From Acidobacterium capsulatum ATCC 51196 (GTDB lineage Bacteria; Acidobacteriota; Terriglobia; Terriglobales; Acidobacteriaceae): a stretch of DNA of 64,000 bases. Every line of letters starts with the position of its first letter. The stretch's first letter is position 1. Below are positions 31,356 to 40,288 of this stretch, one piece after another. The translations under genes were made by a program, and so were the position numbers. The notes beneath the pieces are model-generated. The model was not told where the DNA came from. It searched no databases and worked only from the letters and a program-made list of their open reading frames with translations. The stretch is from positions 1,674,001 through 1,738,000 of the forward strand of contig NC_012483.1 of assembly GCF_000022565.1 (NCBI RefSeq), written 5' to 3'.

Positions 31356-32749
31356 TACCAGGCCCGCCTTCCACGCGTGCGGCTGCGCGGCGAGAAGCCT
31401 TCATAGTGGCGCATGATGAGCTGCGACTCGATCTGATTCACCGTATCCATTGCCACCCCGACCACGATGAGCAGCGAAGTGCCACCAAAGTAGAAGCTGA
31501 AGCCGAGGCCGTTGGTCACCCACAGCGGCGCGTGCTCAAACCAGGAGCCGATCAACGGCAGATGGTTCAAGTGGATACCGGTGATGAGGAACTGCGGAAT
31601 GATGGCGACGATGCAGAGATAGATGGCACCGATCAGCGTGATGCGCGTCAGGATGTCATTGACAAAATCTGAGGTGCGTTTGCCGGGGCGAATGCCGGGG
31701 ATGAAGCCGCCGTACTTGCGCATGTTATCCGCGATGTCATCGGGACGGAAGACGATCGAGATATAGAAGTAGGCGAAGAAGATGATGGAGGCGAAGTACA
31801 GGAACTCGTACCAGGGCTCTCCCGGCGCTAGGGCTGTCGCAATACTGTTGAGAACACTGCTATTGCGCACGAACGCCGCGTGGCTGAAGAGTAGCGGCGC
31901 CGACAGCACCGACGCTGCGAAGATGATCGGCATGACGCCGCCGGAGTTGACGCGCAGCGGTAAATGCGTAGACTGCCCCCCCATGAGGCGGCGCCCAACG
32001 ATGCGCTTGGCGTACTGCACTGGAATGCGGCGCTCGGACCGCTCCACAAAGACGATGAAGGCGACGACCGCAACCATGCCAGCGACGAGAAGAATCAGCG
32101 CCGGAACAGTGAAGGCGCCGAACTTGTGGTCACGCGCCGTGTTCACAATGTCCGCAATTCCGGCCGGCAGACCAACGATGATGCCGGCAAAGATCAGCAG
32201 GCTCATGCCATTGCCGATGCCGCGTTCCGTAATCTGCTCGCCCAGCCACATGACGAACGTAGTGCCGGTGGTCAGGGTGAGAATCGTCATCAGGACAAAG
32301 CCGATGCCGGGATCGAGAACGAGCTGCTGACCGGTGGAACCGTGCAGAAGCGCCAACGCGATGGCTGTGGACTGGACCACGCCCAGAATGACCGTCATAT
32401 AACGTGTCCACTGGGTGATCTTCTTACGCCCCATCTCGCCTTCGTTCTGCATCTTCTTAAGCGGCTCATACACAACAGTCAGCAACTGGAAGATGATGGA
32501 CGCGGTGATGTAGGGCATGATGCCCAGGGCGAAGATGGTCATGCGGCGGAGGTTGCCGCCGCTGAACAGATCGACCAGGCCGAGCGAAGAACCGGAGTTG
32601 GAATTGAAGAACTGCTCGATCACATGCCAGTTCACGCCCGGCGTGGGAATGAAGGCGCCCAGGCGGTAAATCGCCAGCATGCCGAGCATGAACAGGACCC
32701 GGTTACGGAGATCCGGAATCTTGAAGATATTCGCGAACTTTTCAAACAT
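31355..32749 (-). CDS. secY: Protein translocase subunit SecY
   Basis: 464 residues with ten membrane spans. Forms the SecYEG channel. MFEKFANIFKIPDLRNRVLF at the start, GIMPYITASIIFQLLTVVYEPLKKMQNEGE and the cytosolic loop VPVQYAKR-type block (ERRIPVQYAKRIVGRR) that binds SecA/ribosomes are all present. The segment RKYGGFIPGIRPGKRTSDF is typical. The last residues are basic (SPRSRTRGRRAW). It overlaps adk by one base and follows rplO by 68 bases. Confidence 0.97.
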   Translation of the reverse strand: MFEKFANIFKIPDLRNRVLFMLGMLAIYRLGAFIPTPGVNWHVIEQFFNSNSGSSLGLVDLFSGGNLRRMTIFALGIMPYITASIIFQLLTVVYEPLKKMQNEGEMGRKKITQWTRYMTVILGVVQSTAIALALLHGSTGQQLVLDPGIGFVLMTILTLTTGTTFVMWLGEQITERGIGNGMSLLIFAGIIVGLPAGIADIVNTARDHKFGAFTVPALILLVAGMVAVVAFIVFVERSERRIPVQYAKRIVGRRLMGGQSTHLPLRVNSGGVMPIIFAASVLSAPLLFSHAAFVRNSSVLNSIATALAPGEPWYEFLYFASIIFFAYFYISIVFRPDDIADNMRKYGGFIPGIRPGKRTSDFVNDILTRITLIGAIYLCIVAIIPQFLITGIHLNHLPLIGSWFEHAPLWVTNGLGFSFYFGGTSLLIVVGVAMDTVNQIESQLIMRHYEGFSPRSRTRGRRAW

Positions 32750-32817
32750 AGGAGCTTTGGTCCCTATCCTAATCGCTCAGCAGCAAAGAGCGATATGGTT
32801 GTGGTCAAAAAGCCGCT

Positions 32818-33258
32818 TTAGGCGACAAGGATTGCCTTGCCGCCGACCTTCTCGATCTTTTCCTGAGCAGACTTCGAGAACTTGTGCGCATGCACGGTGA
32901 TCGCGGTGGTCAGTTCCCCGTTGCCGAGAATCTTGAGCAGACCGTTGCGCTTGTCGAGCAGGCCCTTGGCGATGAATGCATCGATCGTCAGCTCGGTCTC
33001 GTTCAGCTCCGCCAGACGGGAGAGATTGAGCACGGTGTACTCGGTGCGGAAGATATTGGTGAAACCACGCTTGGGCAGACGGCGGTGCAGCGGCATCTGG
33101 CCGCCTTCAAAGCCGCGCATCGAGCGCGAGCCCGAACGCGAACGCTGGCCCTTGTGGCCGCGAGTTGAGGTTTTGCCGTGCCCTGAGCCCATACCACGGC
33201 CGACACGCTTGCGATTCCGGTTCGCCTTCTTGGGCGCACGAAGATTGGAGAGATTCAT
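32818..33258 (-). CDS. rplO: 50S ribosomal protein L15
   Basis: 146 residues. The glycine/arginine-rich N-terminus (NRKRVGRGMGSGHGKTSTRG) and the repeated RSGSRSMRGFEGGQMPLHRR motif are diagnostic of L15. It is preceded by rpmD across a 180-base spacer containing heptamer repeats. Confidence 0.97.
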   Translation of the reverse strand: MNLSNLRAPKKANRNRKRVGRGMGSGHGKTSTRGHKGQRSRSGSRSMRGFEGGQMPLHRRLPKRGFTNIFRTEYTVLNLSRLAELNETELTIDAFIAKGLLDKRNGLLKILGNGELTTAITVHAHKFSKSAQEKIEKVGGKAILVA

Positions 33259-33310
33259 GATTGCCTCGCTAACGCCGGCCGGGTTTGCCCACGGCCGACT
33301 CGCTTTTTTT

Positions 33311-33440
33311 AAGTTGTCAGTGACCAGTTCTCAGATTTCAGTAATTTCGATAGCGCTGAATGAAAACCGGTCCCTGATCGGTACTTCTTTCGCCGTCAGC
33401 CCTCAACCCACTGTGGACTGAAAACTGACAACTGATGACT
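33311..33440. repeat. Inverted heptamer array (NNNCAGT family), rpmD-rplO spacer
   Basis: The left arm 33311-33342 contains TGTCAGT, GACCAGT, TCTCAGA and TTTCAGT. The right arm 33411-33440 is inverted (ACTGAAA, ACTGACA, ACTGATG, ACT) and its last unit overlaps the rpmD stop codon. The 70 bases between the arms show no further structure. Confidence 0.8.
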
Positions 33441-33624
33441 ATTCCACGATACGCAGCAGGTGAGGCACGGTCTTGACCATACCCCGGATCGAGGGCGTGT
33501 CTTCGCGCTCGACCACCTGGTTGAGACGCGTAAAGCCGAGACCCTTGACGACCTTCTTATGCTTCTCGGGAGCCTGGATCACCGAGCGGTAGTATTGAAT
33601 GCGGATGGTTGCCTTCTCTGCCAT
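33439..33624 (-). CDS. rpmD: 50S ribosomal protein L30
   Basis: 61 residues, standard length (IRIQYYRSVIQAPEKHKKVV and GLGFTRLNQVVERED). It lies 2 bases after rpsE. The stop codon is part of the heptamer array that follows. Confidence 0.96.
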   Translation of the reverse strand: MAEKATIRIQYYRSVIQAPEKHKKVVKGLGFTRLNQVVEREDTPSIRGMVKTVPHLLRIVE

Positions 33625-33626
33625 GA

Positions 33627-34136
33627 TTAAAGCTCCTGGACCTGCTTGCCGCGCAACGCCGCAACTTCTTCCTTGTCGCGAAGCTGCACGAGGGCGTCAA
33701 ACGTAGCCTTGATGACGTTATGCGGGTTCGCGGTGCCGAGGCTCTTGGTGAGCACATTCTGCACACCGGCCGAGGTCATGACGGCGCGAACCGCTCCGCC
33801 GGCGATGACGCCGGTACCTTCAGGAGCCGGCTTGAGCAGCACCTGGCCCGAACCGAAGCGGCCGAGCACCTGGTGAGGGATGCTGGTCTCGGTCAGGTTG
33901 ATGCGCACCAGATTCTTCTTGGCGGACTCGATGCCCTTGCGGATGGCCTGGGGAACTTCCTTGGCCTTGCCGGAGCCGTAGCCCACGACTCCCGCAGCGG
34001 GGTCGCCGACCACGACGAGCGCGGCAAATGACATGTTCTTGCCGCCCTTGACGACCTTGGTGACGCGATTGATGGCGACCACCTGATCCTTCAGGTTGTA
34101 CTGGCCGGCGTCCAATTTCTTTTTGATTGTTGCCAT
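33627..34136 (-). CDS. rpsE: 30S ribosomal protein S5
   Basis: 169 residues. The N-terminal double-stranded RNA-binding fold ([27 protein letters not shown]) and the C-terminal domain ([28 protein letters not shown]) are complete. S5 is important for decoding fidelity and for mRNA entry. Confidence 0.97.
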   Translation of the reverse strand: MATIKKKLDAGQYNLKDQVVAINRVTKVVKGGKNMSFAALVVVGDPAAGVVGYGSGKAKEVPQAIRKGIESAKKNLVRINLTETSIPHQVLGRFGSGQVLLKPAPEGTGVIAGGAVRAVMTSAGVQNVLTKSLGTANPHNVIKATFDALVQLRDKEEVAALRGKQVQEL

Positions 34137-34196
34137 TGCTTGCTGATTCCTTTCGGGCCGGCGCTCAAGCCGCCCTGCAACCGTGAAAACCTGTGG

Positions 34197-34553
34197 TTAG
34201 AATTCGAGGCCGGCCTCGCGTGCCGCGTCGGCCAAAGCCTTGATGCGGCCGTGGTAGAGATAACCGCCACGGTCGTAGACCACTTTCTTGATGCCCTTGT
34301 CGACGGCGCGCTGGGCGACGAGCTTGCCAATCTCCTTGGCCGCTGCCACATTGCCGCCGGTCTTGATCTTGTCGGCGATGGTCGAGGCCGAAACCAGCGT
34401 GCGGCCCTGCGTGTCGTCGATGATCTGCGCGTAAATGTGATTGAGCGAGCGGTAGACGTTCAGGCGCGGGCGCTCGGTGGTGCCCTGGATGCGCTCGCGG
34501 ATGCGCGTGTGGACGCGCTGGCGAATGACGTTGCGTTGAATCTGCGGAATCAT
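34197..34553 (-). CDS. rplR: 50S ribosomal protein L18
   Basis: 118 residues. [22 protein letters not shown] and the end [28 protein letters not shown] are typical. Binds 5S rRNA with L5. The N-terminus [22 protein letters not shown] matches the usual basic 5S-binding arm. Confidence 0.96.
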   Translation of the reverse strand: MIPQIQRNVIRQRVHTRIRERIQGTTERPRLNVYRSLNHIYAQIIDDTQGRTLVSASTIADKIKTGGNVAAAKEIGKLVAQRAVDKGIKKVVYDRGGYLYHGRIKALADAAREAGLEF

Positions 34554-34596
34554 ATTTTTTTCCTATCAGCGGAGCCGCCCCGCGGCCCCGTTCGGT

Positions 34597-35136
34597 TTAC
34601 TTGGAGCCAGCCTTGCCGGCCTTCTTCTTCAGCTTCTCGCCAACATAGCGCACGCCCTTGTTCTTGTAAGGATCGGGCTTGCGAAGCGAACGCATATCGG
34701 CGGCCACCTGGCCAACCTTTTGACGATCGATGCCGGAGACAGTGACGCGGGTCTGCTTCGGGTCAATGACTGCAGTGATGCCTGTGGGCAGAGGAAACTC
34801 GATCGGATGCGAGTAGCCCAGGGTGAAGACCACCATGTCCTTGCCCTTGAGCTCGGCACGATAACCGATGCCGACGATGTCGAGGTCCTTGGACCAGCCT
34901 TTGGTGACGCCCTCGACCGCATTGAAGACCAGCGCGCGGGTCAGACCATGCACGGCGGCATGCTTCTCGGTCTCGCGAATGGCGTGGATATGGCCATCCT
35001 TGGTTTCGAGCTTGATGCCTTCCGGAATGACCTGTTCAATCTTGCCCTTGGGGCCTTCGACTACAACCTTGCCGCCGGCGTGGGTGTACTTGACGCCCGC
35101 CGGAAGCGGAATGGGCTTGTTGCCAATACGAGACAT
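34597..35136 (-). CDS. rplF: 50S ribosomal protein L6
   Basis: 179 residues with the two repeated L6 domains: [21 protein letters not shown] at the start and the [26 protein letters not shown] end. Located near the sarcin-ricin loop and the GTPase centre. A 176-base spacer separates it from rpsH upstream. Confidence 0.97.
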   Translation of the reverse strand: MSRIGNKPIPLPAGVKYTHAGGKVVVEGPKGKIEQVIPEGIKLETKDGHIHAIRETEKHAAVHGLTRALVFNAVEGVTKGWSKDLDIVGIGYRAELKGKDMVVFTLGYSHPIEFPLPTGITAVIDPKQTRVTVSGIDRQKVGQVAADMRSLRKPDPYKNKGVRYVGEKLKKKAGKAGSK

Positions 35137-35166
35137 GCTTCAATCCTTGGGTGGCTTGCGAGTCCC

Positions 35167-35183
35167 GGAGCCTGAAAGGCTCC
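35167..35183. repeat. Short perfect hairpin in rpsH-rplF spacer
   Basis: GGAGCCT-GAA-AGGCTCC: seven perfect pairs with a 3-base loop, 30 bases upstream of the rplF start. No T-run follows on the - strand. The rest of the 176-base spacer shows nothing I can name. Confidence 0.5.
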
Positions 35184-35312
35184 GTTCCACTGCAGCCGCA
35201 GCACCTTGGCGCTGCTTTGATGCTTCTCACTTCGCCGTGCCATGAACACGGGCTTTTTCCGCAGGCATTCAGACGGATGACGCCGAAGGCGCGTACCGCT
35301 GTATGCGGAGTG

Positions 35313-35711
35313 CTACCAGACTTCGCAGAGAATCTCGCCGCCGACACCTTCACGACGGGCCTGACGGCCGGTCATGACACCGCGTGGAGTGGTCATGATG
35401 CTGATGCCCAGACCGCCCTGCACACGCTTGATCTCGTCGCGGCCGATGTAGACACGGCAGCCGGGACGGGAGACGCGGGAAAGATCGCGGATGGCGGCTT
35501 CGTTGTTCGAGCCGTACTTGAGGTAAACCCGCAGAATGGCGCGGCCCTCTTCTTCCGTGGTCTTGTAGTTGGCGATGTAACCCTCTTCCTTAAGAATACG
35601 GGCAATTTCAGCCTTCAGCTTCGAGGCCGGGACATCCAGCTTCTGATGACGCGCGCGGATGGCATTGCGGATACGCGTCAGAAAATCTGCTACCGGATCG
35701 GTCAAACTCAT
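35313..35711 (-). CDS. rpsH: 30S ribosomal protein S8
   Basis: 132 residues. MSLTDPVADFLTRIRNAIRARH and the C-terminal GLGISIMTTPRGVMTGRQARREGVGGEILCEVW are diagnostic. S8 is a core 16S rRNA binder and in E. coli the repressor of the spc operon, acting near rplE; a matching site was not identified here. The 124-base spacer to rpsN holds no gene. Confidence 0.97.
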   Translation of the reverse strand: MSLTDPVADFLTRIRNAIRARHQKLDVPASKLKAEIARILKEEGYIANYKTTEEEGRAILRVYLKYGSNNEAAIRDLSRVSRPGCRVYIGRDEIKRVQGGLGISIMTTPRGVMTGRQARREGVGGEILCEVW

Positions 35712-35835
35712 CGTTTCTCCTTCATCCCCCGTTCGCTCTGCCTCGGCAGAGAACCAGCAGGAATGTTACGCGGCCATATCCCCGCAGGGAAGGCCGAAGT
35801 GTGGTGCCACGCCAGCCAAAGCCGGCGCGCAATCT

Positions 35836-36021
35836 TTACCAGGACGACTTGATGACGCCTGGAATGTCGCCCCTGTGCGCGAGCTGACGGAAGCACAAAC
35901 GGCAAACGCCAAACTTGCGCAAAAACGCGCGCGGACGGCCGCAGAGCTTGCAGCGGTTGTGCTTGCGGCACTTGAACTTGGGCTTCCGCTCGTCCTTAAC
36001 TTTCTTCGCAATCGTTGACAT
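35836..36021 (-). CDS. rpsN: 30S ribosomal protein S14, zinc-binding type Z
   Basis: 61 residues, the short zinc form. C24, C27, C40 and C43 form the zinc site (CKLC, CRLC), with an extra C18. The end [12 protein letters not shown] is typical of type Z S14. Confidence 0.96.
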   Translation of the reverse strand: MSTIAKKVKDERKPKFKCRKHNRCKLCGRPRAFLRKFGVCRLCFRQLAHRGDIPGVIKSSW

Positions 36022-36041
36022 AGTTCTCCAAATCCTTCCCG

Positions 36042-36590
36042 TTACGCCGTCTGGCGGAAGGGAACGCCGAACTGCTTGAGCAGCGCGCGCGCCGAGTTAT
36101 CGTCCTGGGCCGTGGTCACGATGGTGATGTTCATGCCCTTCAGCTTTTCCACCTTCGAGATATCGATCTCGGGGAAGATAAGCTGATCGCGCACACCCAG
36201 CGTGTAGTTGCCGCGGCCGTCAAAGCTCTTGGTGGAAACACCGCGGAAATCACGCACGCGGGGCAGCCCCACCGAAATCAGGCGGTCAAGGAACTCGTAC
36301 ATCGTGTCGCCACGCAGGGTAACCATGGCGCCGATCGGCATGCCCTCGCGCACCTTGAAGGCGGCGATGGACTTCTTGGCCCGCGTGGTCACCGGCTTCT
36401 GGCCGGCAATGGCGGCCAGATCGGCCACGAGTGGATCCAGCAGCTTCGAGTTCTGCGTCGCTTCACCGAGACCCATGTTGAGCACGATTTTCTCGATGCG
36501 GGGCACGGCCATCGTGTTCTCAAGACCCAGCTCCTTCTGGAGCGCCGGGCGAATTTCCTTGATGAACTTCTCTTTCAGTCTTGCTGCCAT
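36042..36590 (-). CDS. rplE: 50S ribosomal protein L5
   Basis: 182 residues. [19 protein letters not shown] and the later [30 protein letters not shown] are diagnostic. Binds 5S rRNA and contacts the P-site tRNA through the central protuberance. The last residues are [15 protein letters not shown]. Confidence 0.97.
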   Translation of the reverse strand: MAARLKEKFIKEIRPALQKELGLENTMAVPRIEKIVLNMGLGEATQNSKLLDPLVADLAAIAGQKPVTTRAKKSIAAFKVREGMPIGAMVTLRGDTMYEFLDRLISVGLPRVRDFRGVSTKSFDGRGNYTLGVRDQLIFPEIDISKVEKLKGMNITIVTTAQDDNSARALLKQFGVPFRQTA

Positions 36591-36694
36591 GACTCTTCTC
36601 TTTTCTGCTCCGGTCTCGGAGTGGACGCGCGGCCCGTGTACCGTTGCGGAGTGCTTCTGCGCGGATTCAGACTTTCAGAAATCCGCGACAGGTT

Positions 36695-37021
36695 TTACTT
36701 CTTGCCCGCCAGGGTCTGTCCGCACTTTTTGCAGACGCGCACCTTGTGGTCACCTTCAAGCTTGTGGCCCACGCGAGTGGGACCGCAGTTGGGGCAGACC
36801 AGCATGACGTTCGAAATGTTGATGGGCATCTCCTGCTCGGCGATGCCGCCCTTGATGTTCCGCTGGGGATTGGGGCGGACATGCTTTTTGACGACGCGCA
36901 CATGCTCGACGAGCACGCGGCTGGCGCCAGGCAGCACGCGGAGCACGCGGCCACGCTTGCCCTTATCGCTGCCGGCGATGACCTCAACCTGGTCGTTACG
37001 GCGAATATTCAGACTCGGCAT
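36695..37021 (-). CDS. rplX: 50S ribosomal protein L24
   Basis: 108 residues. The KOW motif lies near residues 8-35 (DQVEVIAGSDKGKRGRVLRV). The C-terminal part has a C-P-N-C and C-K-K-C arrangement (LVCPNCGPTRVG, VRVCKKCGQTL), a zinc-ribbon-like extension found in many L24 proteins but not in E. coli. It initiates 50S assembly. Confidence 0.96.
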   Translation of the reverse strand: MPSLNIRRNDQVEVIAGSDKGKRGRVLRVLPGASRVLVEHVRVVKKHVRPNPQRNIKGGIAEQEMPINISNVMLVCPNCGPTRVGHKLEGDHKVRVCKKCGQTLAGKK

Positions 37022-37048
37022 TTCTCTTCCTTCCGTCTTCGCTGCGGC

Positions 37049-37420
37049 TTACAGAACTTCCGGAGCGAGGGAAACAATCTTCAAAAACTTCTTCTCACGC
37101 AGTTCGCGGGCGACCGGGCCGAAGACGCGGGTACCAACTGGCTCGCCGGCATCGTTGATGAGCACCGCCGCATTCGTATCGAAGCGGATGTAGGTGCCAT
37201 CGCGGCGGCGCGATTCCTTGCGCGTGCGGACGATCACGGCCTTCACGACTTTGCCCTTCTTGACCTGGCCGTCGGGTGAAGCTTCCTTGACGGCGGCGGT
37301 GACCACATCGCCCAGACCAGCTTTGGAGCCGGTCGAACCACCGAGGGGAAGGATCATCTGCAGCTTGCGAGCGCCGGAGTTGTCGGCGACCTCGAGCATG
37401 GTCCTCATTTGTACTGCCAT
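37049..37420 (-). CDS. rplN: 50S ribosomal protein L14
   Basis: 123 residues, standard length. [24 protein letters not shown] near the start and the end [24 protein letters not shown] are diagnostic. AGGAGAG is well placed before the ATG at 37420. Located at the subunit interface next to L19. Confidence 0.97.
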   Translation of the reverse strand: MAVQMRTMLEVADNSGARKLQMILPLGGSTGSKAGLGDVVTAAVKEASPDGQVKKGKVVKAVIVRTRKESRRRDGTYIRFDTNAAVLINDAGEPVGTRVFGPVARELREKKFLKIVSLAPEVL

Positions 37421-37447
37421 CGTTCTCTCTCCTGTACCTTCGGCGGA

Positions 37448-37759
37448 TTACTTGGTGCGAGCGGCCGGCTCATCCTGAACGAGCGAGGAGCGGCGGACAA
37501 TCTCTTCGAGATTCCAGCGCTTCAGCTTGCTCAGCGGACGGGTCTCGCGAATGCGAACCATGTCGCCCACATGCGCGCTGTTCTCGGGGTCGTGCGCGTA
37601 AAACTTCTTGCTGGTGCGGACGATTCTCTTGTACTTCGGGTGCGCCTTACGCATCTCGACCTCGACCACGATGGTCTTCTGCATCTTGGTCGAGACGACC
37701 TGTCCTACCTTTTCATTGCGGCGCGACTGCGCCTGAACTTCGTTCTGCGTCTCAGCCAT
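37448..37759 (-). CDS. rpsQ: 30S ribosomal protein S17
   Basis: 103 residues against 84 in E. coli. The OB-fold core [22 protein letters not shown] and [20 protein letters not shown] is clear. The extra length is an N-terminal [12 protein letters not shown] and a C-terminal [17 protein letters not shown]. It is 3 bases after rpmC. Confidence 0.96.
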   Translation of the reverse strand: MAETQNEVQAQSRRNEKVGQVVSTKMQKTIVVEVEMRKAHPKYKRIVRTSKKFYAHDPENSAHVGDMVRIRETRPLSKLKRWNLEEIVRRSSLVQDEPAARTK

Positions 37760-37762
37760 GGC

Positions 37763-38038
37763 TTAGAGCGCCTCCTTCTTGGACTTGCGCGCACGGGACT
37801 TGGTCTTGGCCGGAGCGCTGGACTCGGCCAGCGGCGCGGCGCCGCGGATCGCGAGCACGCGCTCGCGGGAGATCGTGCGGATGCGCGCGACATCCTTCTT
37901 GAGCTCACGCAGCTTCTTGACGCCCTCGGTCTGGCCCATCTTCATCTGAAAACGCAGACGAAAGAGCTGCTCCTGCGCCTTGTTGTCTTCGACCTTGAGC
38001 TCTTCGTCGCTCAGGTTGCGAATTTTATCGAGTTCCAT
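37763..38038 (-). CDS. rpmC: 50S ribosomal protein L29
   Basis: 91 residues. The helical hairpin MELDKIRNLSDEELKVEDNK, then RLRFQMKMGQTEG, then DVARIRTISRER, is L29. Typical L29 has about 65 residues; the rest is a Lys/Ala/Ser-rich tail (ESSAPAKTKSRARKSKKEAL). The ATG at 38038 has AAGGA close by. A start 48 bases upstream would add MDTRSGWAGVLEKRRI, which does not resemble L29. Confidence 0.94.
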   Translation of the reverse strand: MELDKIRNLSDEELKVEDNKAQEQLFRLRFQMKMGQTEGVKKLRELKKDVARIRTISRERVLAIRGAAPLAESSAPAKTKSRARKSKKEAL

Positions 38039-38120
38039 GATCCTTCTCTTCTCCAGGACTCCGGCCCATCCGGACCGGGTATCCATTCAATCTCTGCCGG
38101 TCGATCCGGCACGCGGGATG

Positions 38121-38555
38121 CTACTTGGCGGCGACTGTCGTCTTGACGTCGTGACGCATCACGAAGCGGGTCTTGAGCGGCAGCTTGTTGGCGGCCAGGC
38201 GCATGGCTTCCTGCGCCATCTCCGGGCTGACGCCTTCCATCTCAAAGAGCACCTTGCCGGGGCGAACGACCGCTACCCAATGATCGGGAGCGCCCTTGCC
38301 CTTACCCATACGGGTTTCGGCCGGCTTTTTGGTGATCGGCTTATCAGGAAACAGGCGCAGCCAAATCTTGCCGCCACGCTTGATGAAGCGAGTCATCGCG
38401 ATACGGCTGGCTTCAATCTGCCGGTCCGTGATGTAGCCGCATTCCATAACCTTCAGGCCGTAGTCGCCGAACGACAGCTCGCTGCCGCGCCATGCTTTGC
38501 CGCGCATGCGGCCGCGCTGCTGCTTGCGATACTTGACCTTCTTTGGCATCAACAT
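38121..38555 (-). CDS. rplP: 50S ribosomal protein L16
   Basis: 144 residues. [20 protein letters not shown] at the start and the [22 protein letters not shown] motif near the peptidyl transferase centre are diagnostic. AGAGGG stands at a good distance from the ATG at 38555 (MLMPKK); the ATG two codons later would give the more usual MPKK start. Confidence 0.95.
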   Translation of the reverse strand: MLMPKKVKYRKQQRGRMRGKAWRGSELSFGDYGLKVMECGYITDRQIEASRIAMTRFIKRGGKIWLRLFPDKPITKKPAETRMGKGKGAPDHWVAVVRPGKVLFEMEGVSPEMAQEAMRLAANKLPLKTRFVMRHDVKTTVAAK

Positions 38556-38571
38556 GATGAAACCCTCTAAA

Positions 38572-38636
38572 CCAGTTATCAGTTGTCAGTTATCAGTTGC
38601 CAGCCTTGAAACTGGGGACTGACAACTGACAACTGG
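38572..38636. repeat. Inverted heptamer array (NNNCAGT family), rpsC-rplP spacer
   Basis: CCAGTTATCAGTTGTCAGT (38572-38590) pairs with 38618-38636 over 19 positions with a single mismatch. Units TATCAGT, TGTCAGT, TATCAGT and TGCCAGC run one way, then ACTGGGG, ACTGACA, ACTGACA and ACTGGAT the other. The array fills almost the complete 85-base spacer. This is the cleanest copy in the window. Confidence 0.9.
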
Positions 38637-38640
38637 ATAC

Positions 38641-39312
38641 TTAAAATACCGACGTTCCGACGGCGGCCTGCGGCTCACGGCGACGCTGTTGGTAGATATC
38701 GCCACGGTAGACCCAGGTTTTGACGCCGATGATGCCATACGTCGTGTGCGCTTCGGCAAAACCGTAATCGATATCCGCGCGGAGCGTGTGCAGTGGCAGA
38801 CGGCCCTGCAGATACCACTCGGAGCGCGCGATTTCGTTGCCGTTCAGACGGCCGGAGACGCGAACCTTGATTCCTTTGCAGCCGAAGCGAAGCGCTGAAT
38901 CGACAGCCTTACGCATGGCGCGACGGAAGCCTACACGCTTCTCAAGCTGCAGCGCGATATTCTCAGCGATCAGCTGGGCATCGAGCTCCGGCTTGTTCAC
39001 TTCAAGAATATCAATGAAAACCTCGCGGTTGGTGCGCTTCTGCAGATCCGCCTTGAGCTTTTCAATTTCCGCACCCTTGCGCCCGATGATGATGCCAGGG
39101 CGCGCCGTGCGAATGATGAGGCGCAGCTTGTTGCCAGGGCGCTCAACCTCGACCGAGCTGACGCCCGCGGCCTTGAGCTTTTCCTTCAGCTCGCGCTTCA
39201 GGTGAACGTCCTCGACGAGCAGCTTGTCGTAGTCGCGCTCGACGAACCAGCGAGAGCGCCAGGGCTTGTTCACGCCCAGTCTAAATCCGTAAGGATGGAC
39301 TTTCTGTCCCAT
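38641..39312 (-). CDS. rpsC: 30S ribosomal protein S3
   Basis: 223 residues. The KH domain contains [20 protein letters not shown], and the C-terminal S3 domain contains [50 protein letters not shown] is the standard start. S3 lines the mRNA entry channel and has helicase activity. The stop codon lies directly against the heptamer array. Confidence 0.97.
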   Translation of the reverse strand: MGQKVHPYGFRLGVNKPWRSRWFVERDYDKLLVEDVHLKRELKEKLKAAGVSSVEVERPGNKLRLIIRTARPGIIIGRKGAEIEKLKADLQKRTNREVFIDILEVNKPELDAQLIAENIALQLEKRVGFRRAMRKAVDSALRFGCKGIKVRVSGRLNGNEIARSEWYLQGRLPLHTLRADIDYGFAEAHTTYGIIGVKTWVYRGDIYQQRRREPQAAVGTSVF

Positions 39313-39327
39313 AGTCTCCTCGATCCT

Positions 39328-39843
39328 TTACTTCTTGGCCGACTTCTTCGCCGGAGCCTTCTTGGCGGCCGTCTTCTTGGCCGGAGCCTTTTTCGCCGCA
39401 GTCTTCTTCGCAGCGGCCTTCTTCGCCGGCTTGGCGGCAGCGGAGTCACCCTCTACCCGCTCGACCAGATCCCCAGCCTGCGCGCGCTCGGCCACCGAAA
39501 TGACGATGTGCGCAAGACGGCGCTGGTAGCGATAGGCGCGGCCCATCGGCGCCGGTCGAATCCTCTTCATGCGGGGGCCATCATTGGCAACGGCCTGCTT
39601 GACATAAAGATTGTCGACATCAACATCCAGCCCCTGCTCCTGGCTGAGATAGTTGGCGTTCTGAATGGCCGAACGCAGCACCTTCTCGACCAGCGGAGCC
39701 ACCGACTTCTTAGTGAAGGCGACGGTGTGGAGCGCCTCTTCGACGCCGCGGCCCTTGATGAGTTCGAGCACCAGGCGCGCCTTCTGCGGAGATACCCGCT
39801 GGAATCGCGCTTCGGCCCGGAATTCCCGTGTGTCCAGTTGCAT
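39328..39843 (-). CDS. rplV: 50S ribosomal protein L22 with Lys/Ala-rich tail
   Basis: 171 residues; the normal L22 fold occupies about 1-125, with the exit-tunnel beta-hairpin near MKRIRPAPMGRAYRYQRRLAHI at 92-113. Residues from about 135 to 171 form a repetitive tail of Lys, Ala, Pro and Thr (units like AAKKAPAKKT), resembling histone H1 tails. It follows rpsS by 26 bases and precedes rpsC by 15. The tail should lie on the solvent side and could bind rRNA or DNA nonspecifically (inference). Confidence 0.96.
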   Translation of the reverse strand: MQLDTREFRAEARFQRVSPQKARLVLELIKGRGVEEALHTVAFTKKSVAPLVEKVLRSAIQNANYLSQEQGLDVDVDNLYVKQAVANDGPRMKRIRPAPMGRAYRYQRRLAHIVISVAERAQAGDLVERVEGDSAAAKPAKKAAAKKTAAKKAPAKKTAAKKAPAKKSAKK

Positions 39844-39869
39844 TGGCTTACCCTGATCCCTCTGAATTC

Positions 39870-40154
39870 TTAACGCGCCCTTGAAGAGGATTCGGTCTTG
39901 GCCGCATGCCCCTTGAAGGTGCGGGTCGGGGCGAATTCGCCCAGTTTGTGACCCACCATGTTTTCCGTCACGTAGACGGGAACGAACTTCTTTCCGTTGT
40001 GGACGGCAATCGTGTGACCGACCATATCGGGGTGAACCGTCGAGCGGCGTGACCAGGTGCGTACGACCTTGCGATCATTGGCCTGGTTCATCGCCTCAAT
40101 CTTGACCATCAGGTGCCCGTCAATGAAAGGACCCTTTTTTGTCGACCGTGCCAT
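39870..40154 (-). CDS. rpsS: 30S ribosomal protein S19
   Basis: 94 residues, standard length. [20 protein letters not shown] and the [29 protein letters not shown] block are diagnostic. It sits in the 30S head with S13. The upstream spacer to rplB carries heptamer repeats. Confidence 0.97.
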   Translation of the reverse strand: MARSTKKGPFIDGHLMVKIEAMNQANDRKVVRTWSRRSTVHPDMVGHTIAVHNGKKFVPVYVTENMVGHKLGEFAPTRTFKGHAAKTESSSRAR

Positions 40155-40162
40155 AAAACCTC

Positions 40163-40279
40163 GTTTAGCTGCCAGCTTCTAGCCGTTAGCTTTTAGCTTT
40201 CCGCTCTCCATGAGAGTGTTGCGGATTGACCTTAATCTTGCTCAACCTAGCTGGCAGCAAAAAAGCTAAGAGCTAGGAA
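40163..40279. repeat. Inverted heptamer array (NNAGCYN family), rplB-rpsS spacer
   Basis: The left part 40163-40201 reads TTAGCTG, CCAGCTT, CTAGCCG, TTAGCTT, TTAGCTT. The right part 40245-40279 contains AGCTGGC, AGCAAAA, AAGCTAA and GAGCTAG in the opposite sense. The two can pair into an imperfect hairpin. Confidence 0.75.
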
Positions 40280-40288
40280 CTGTCCTTA

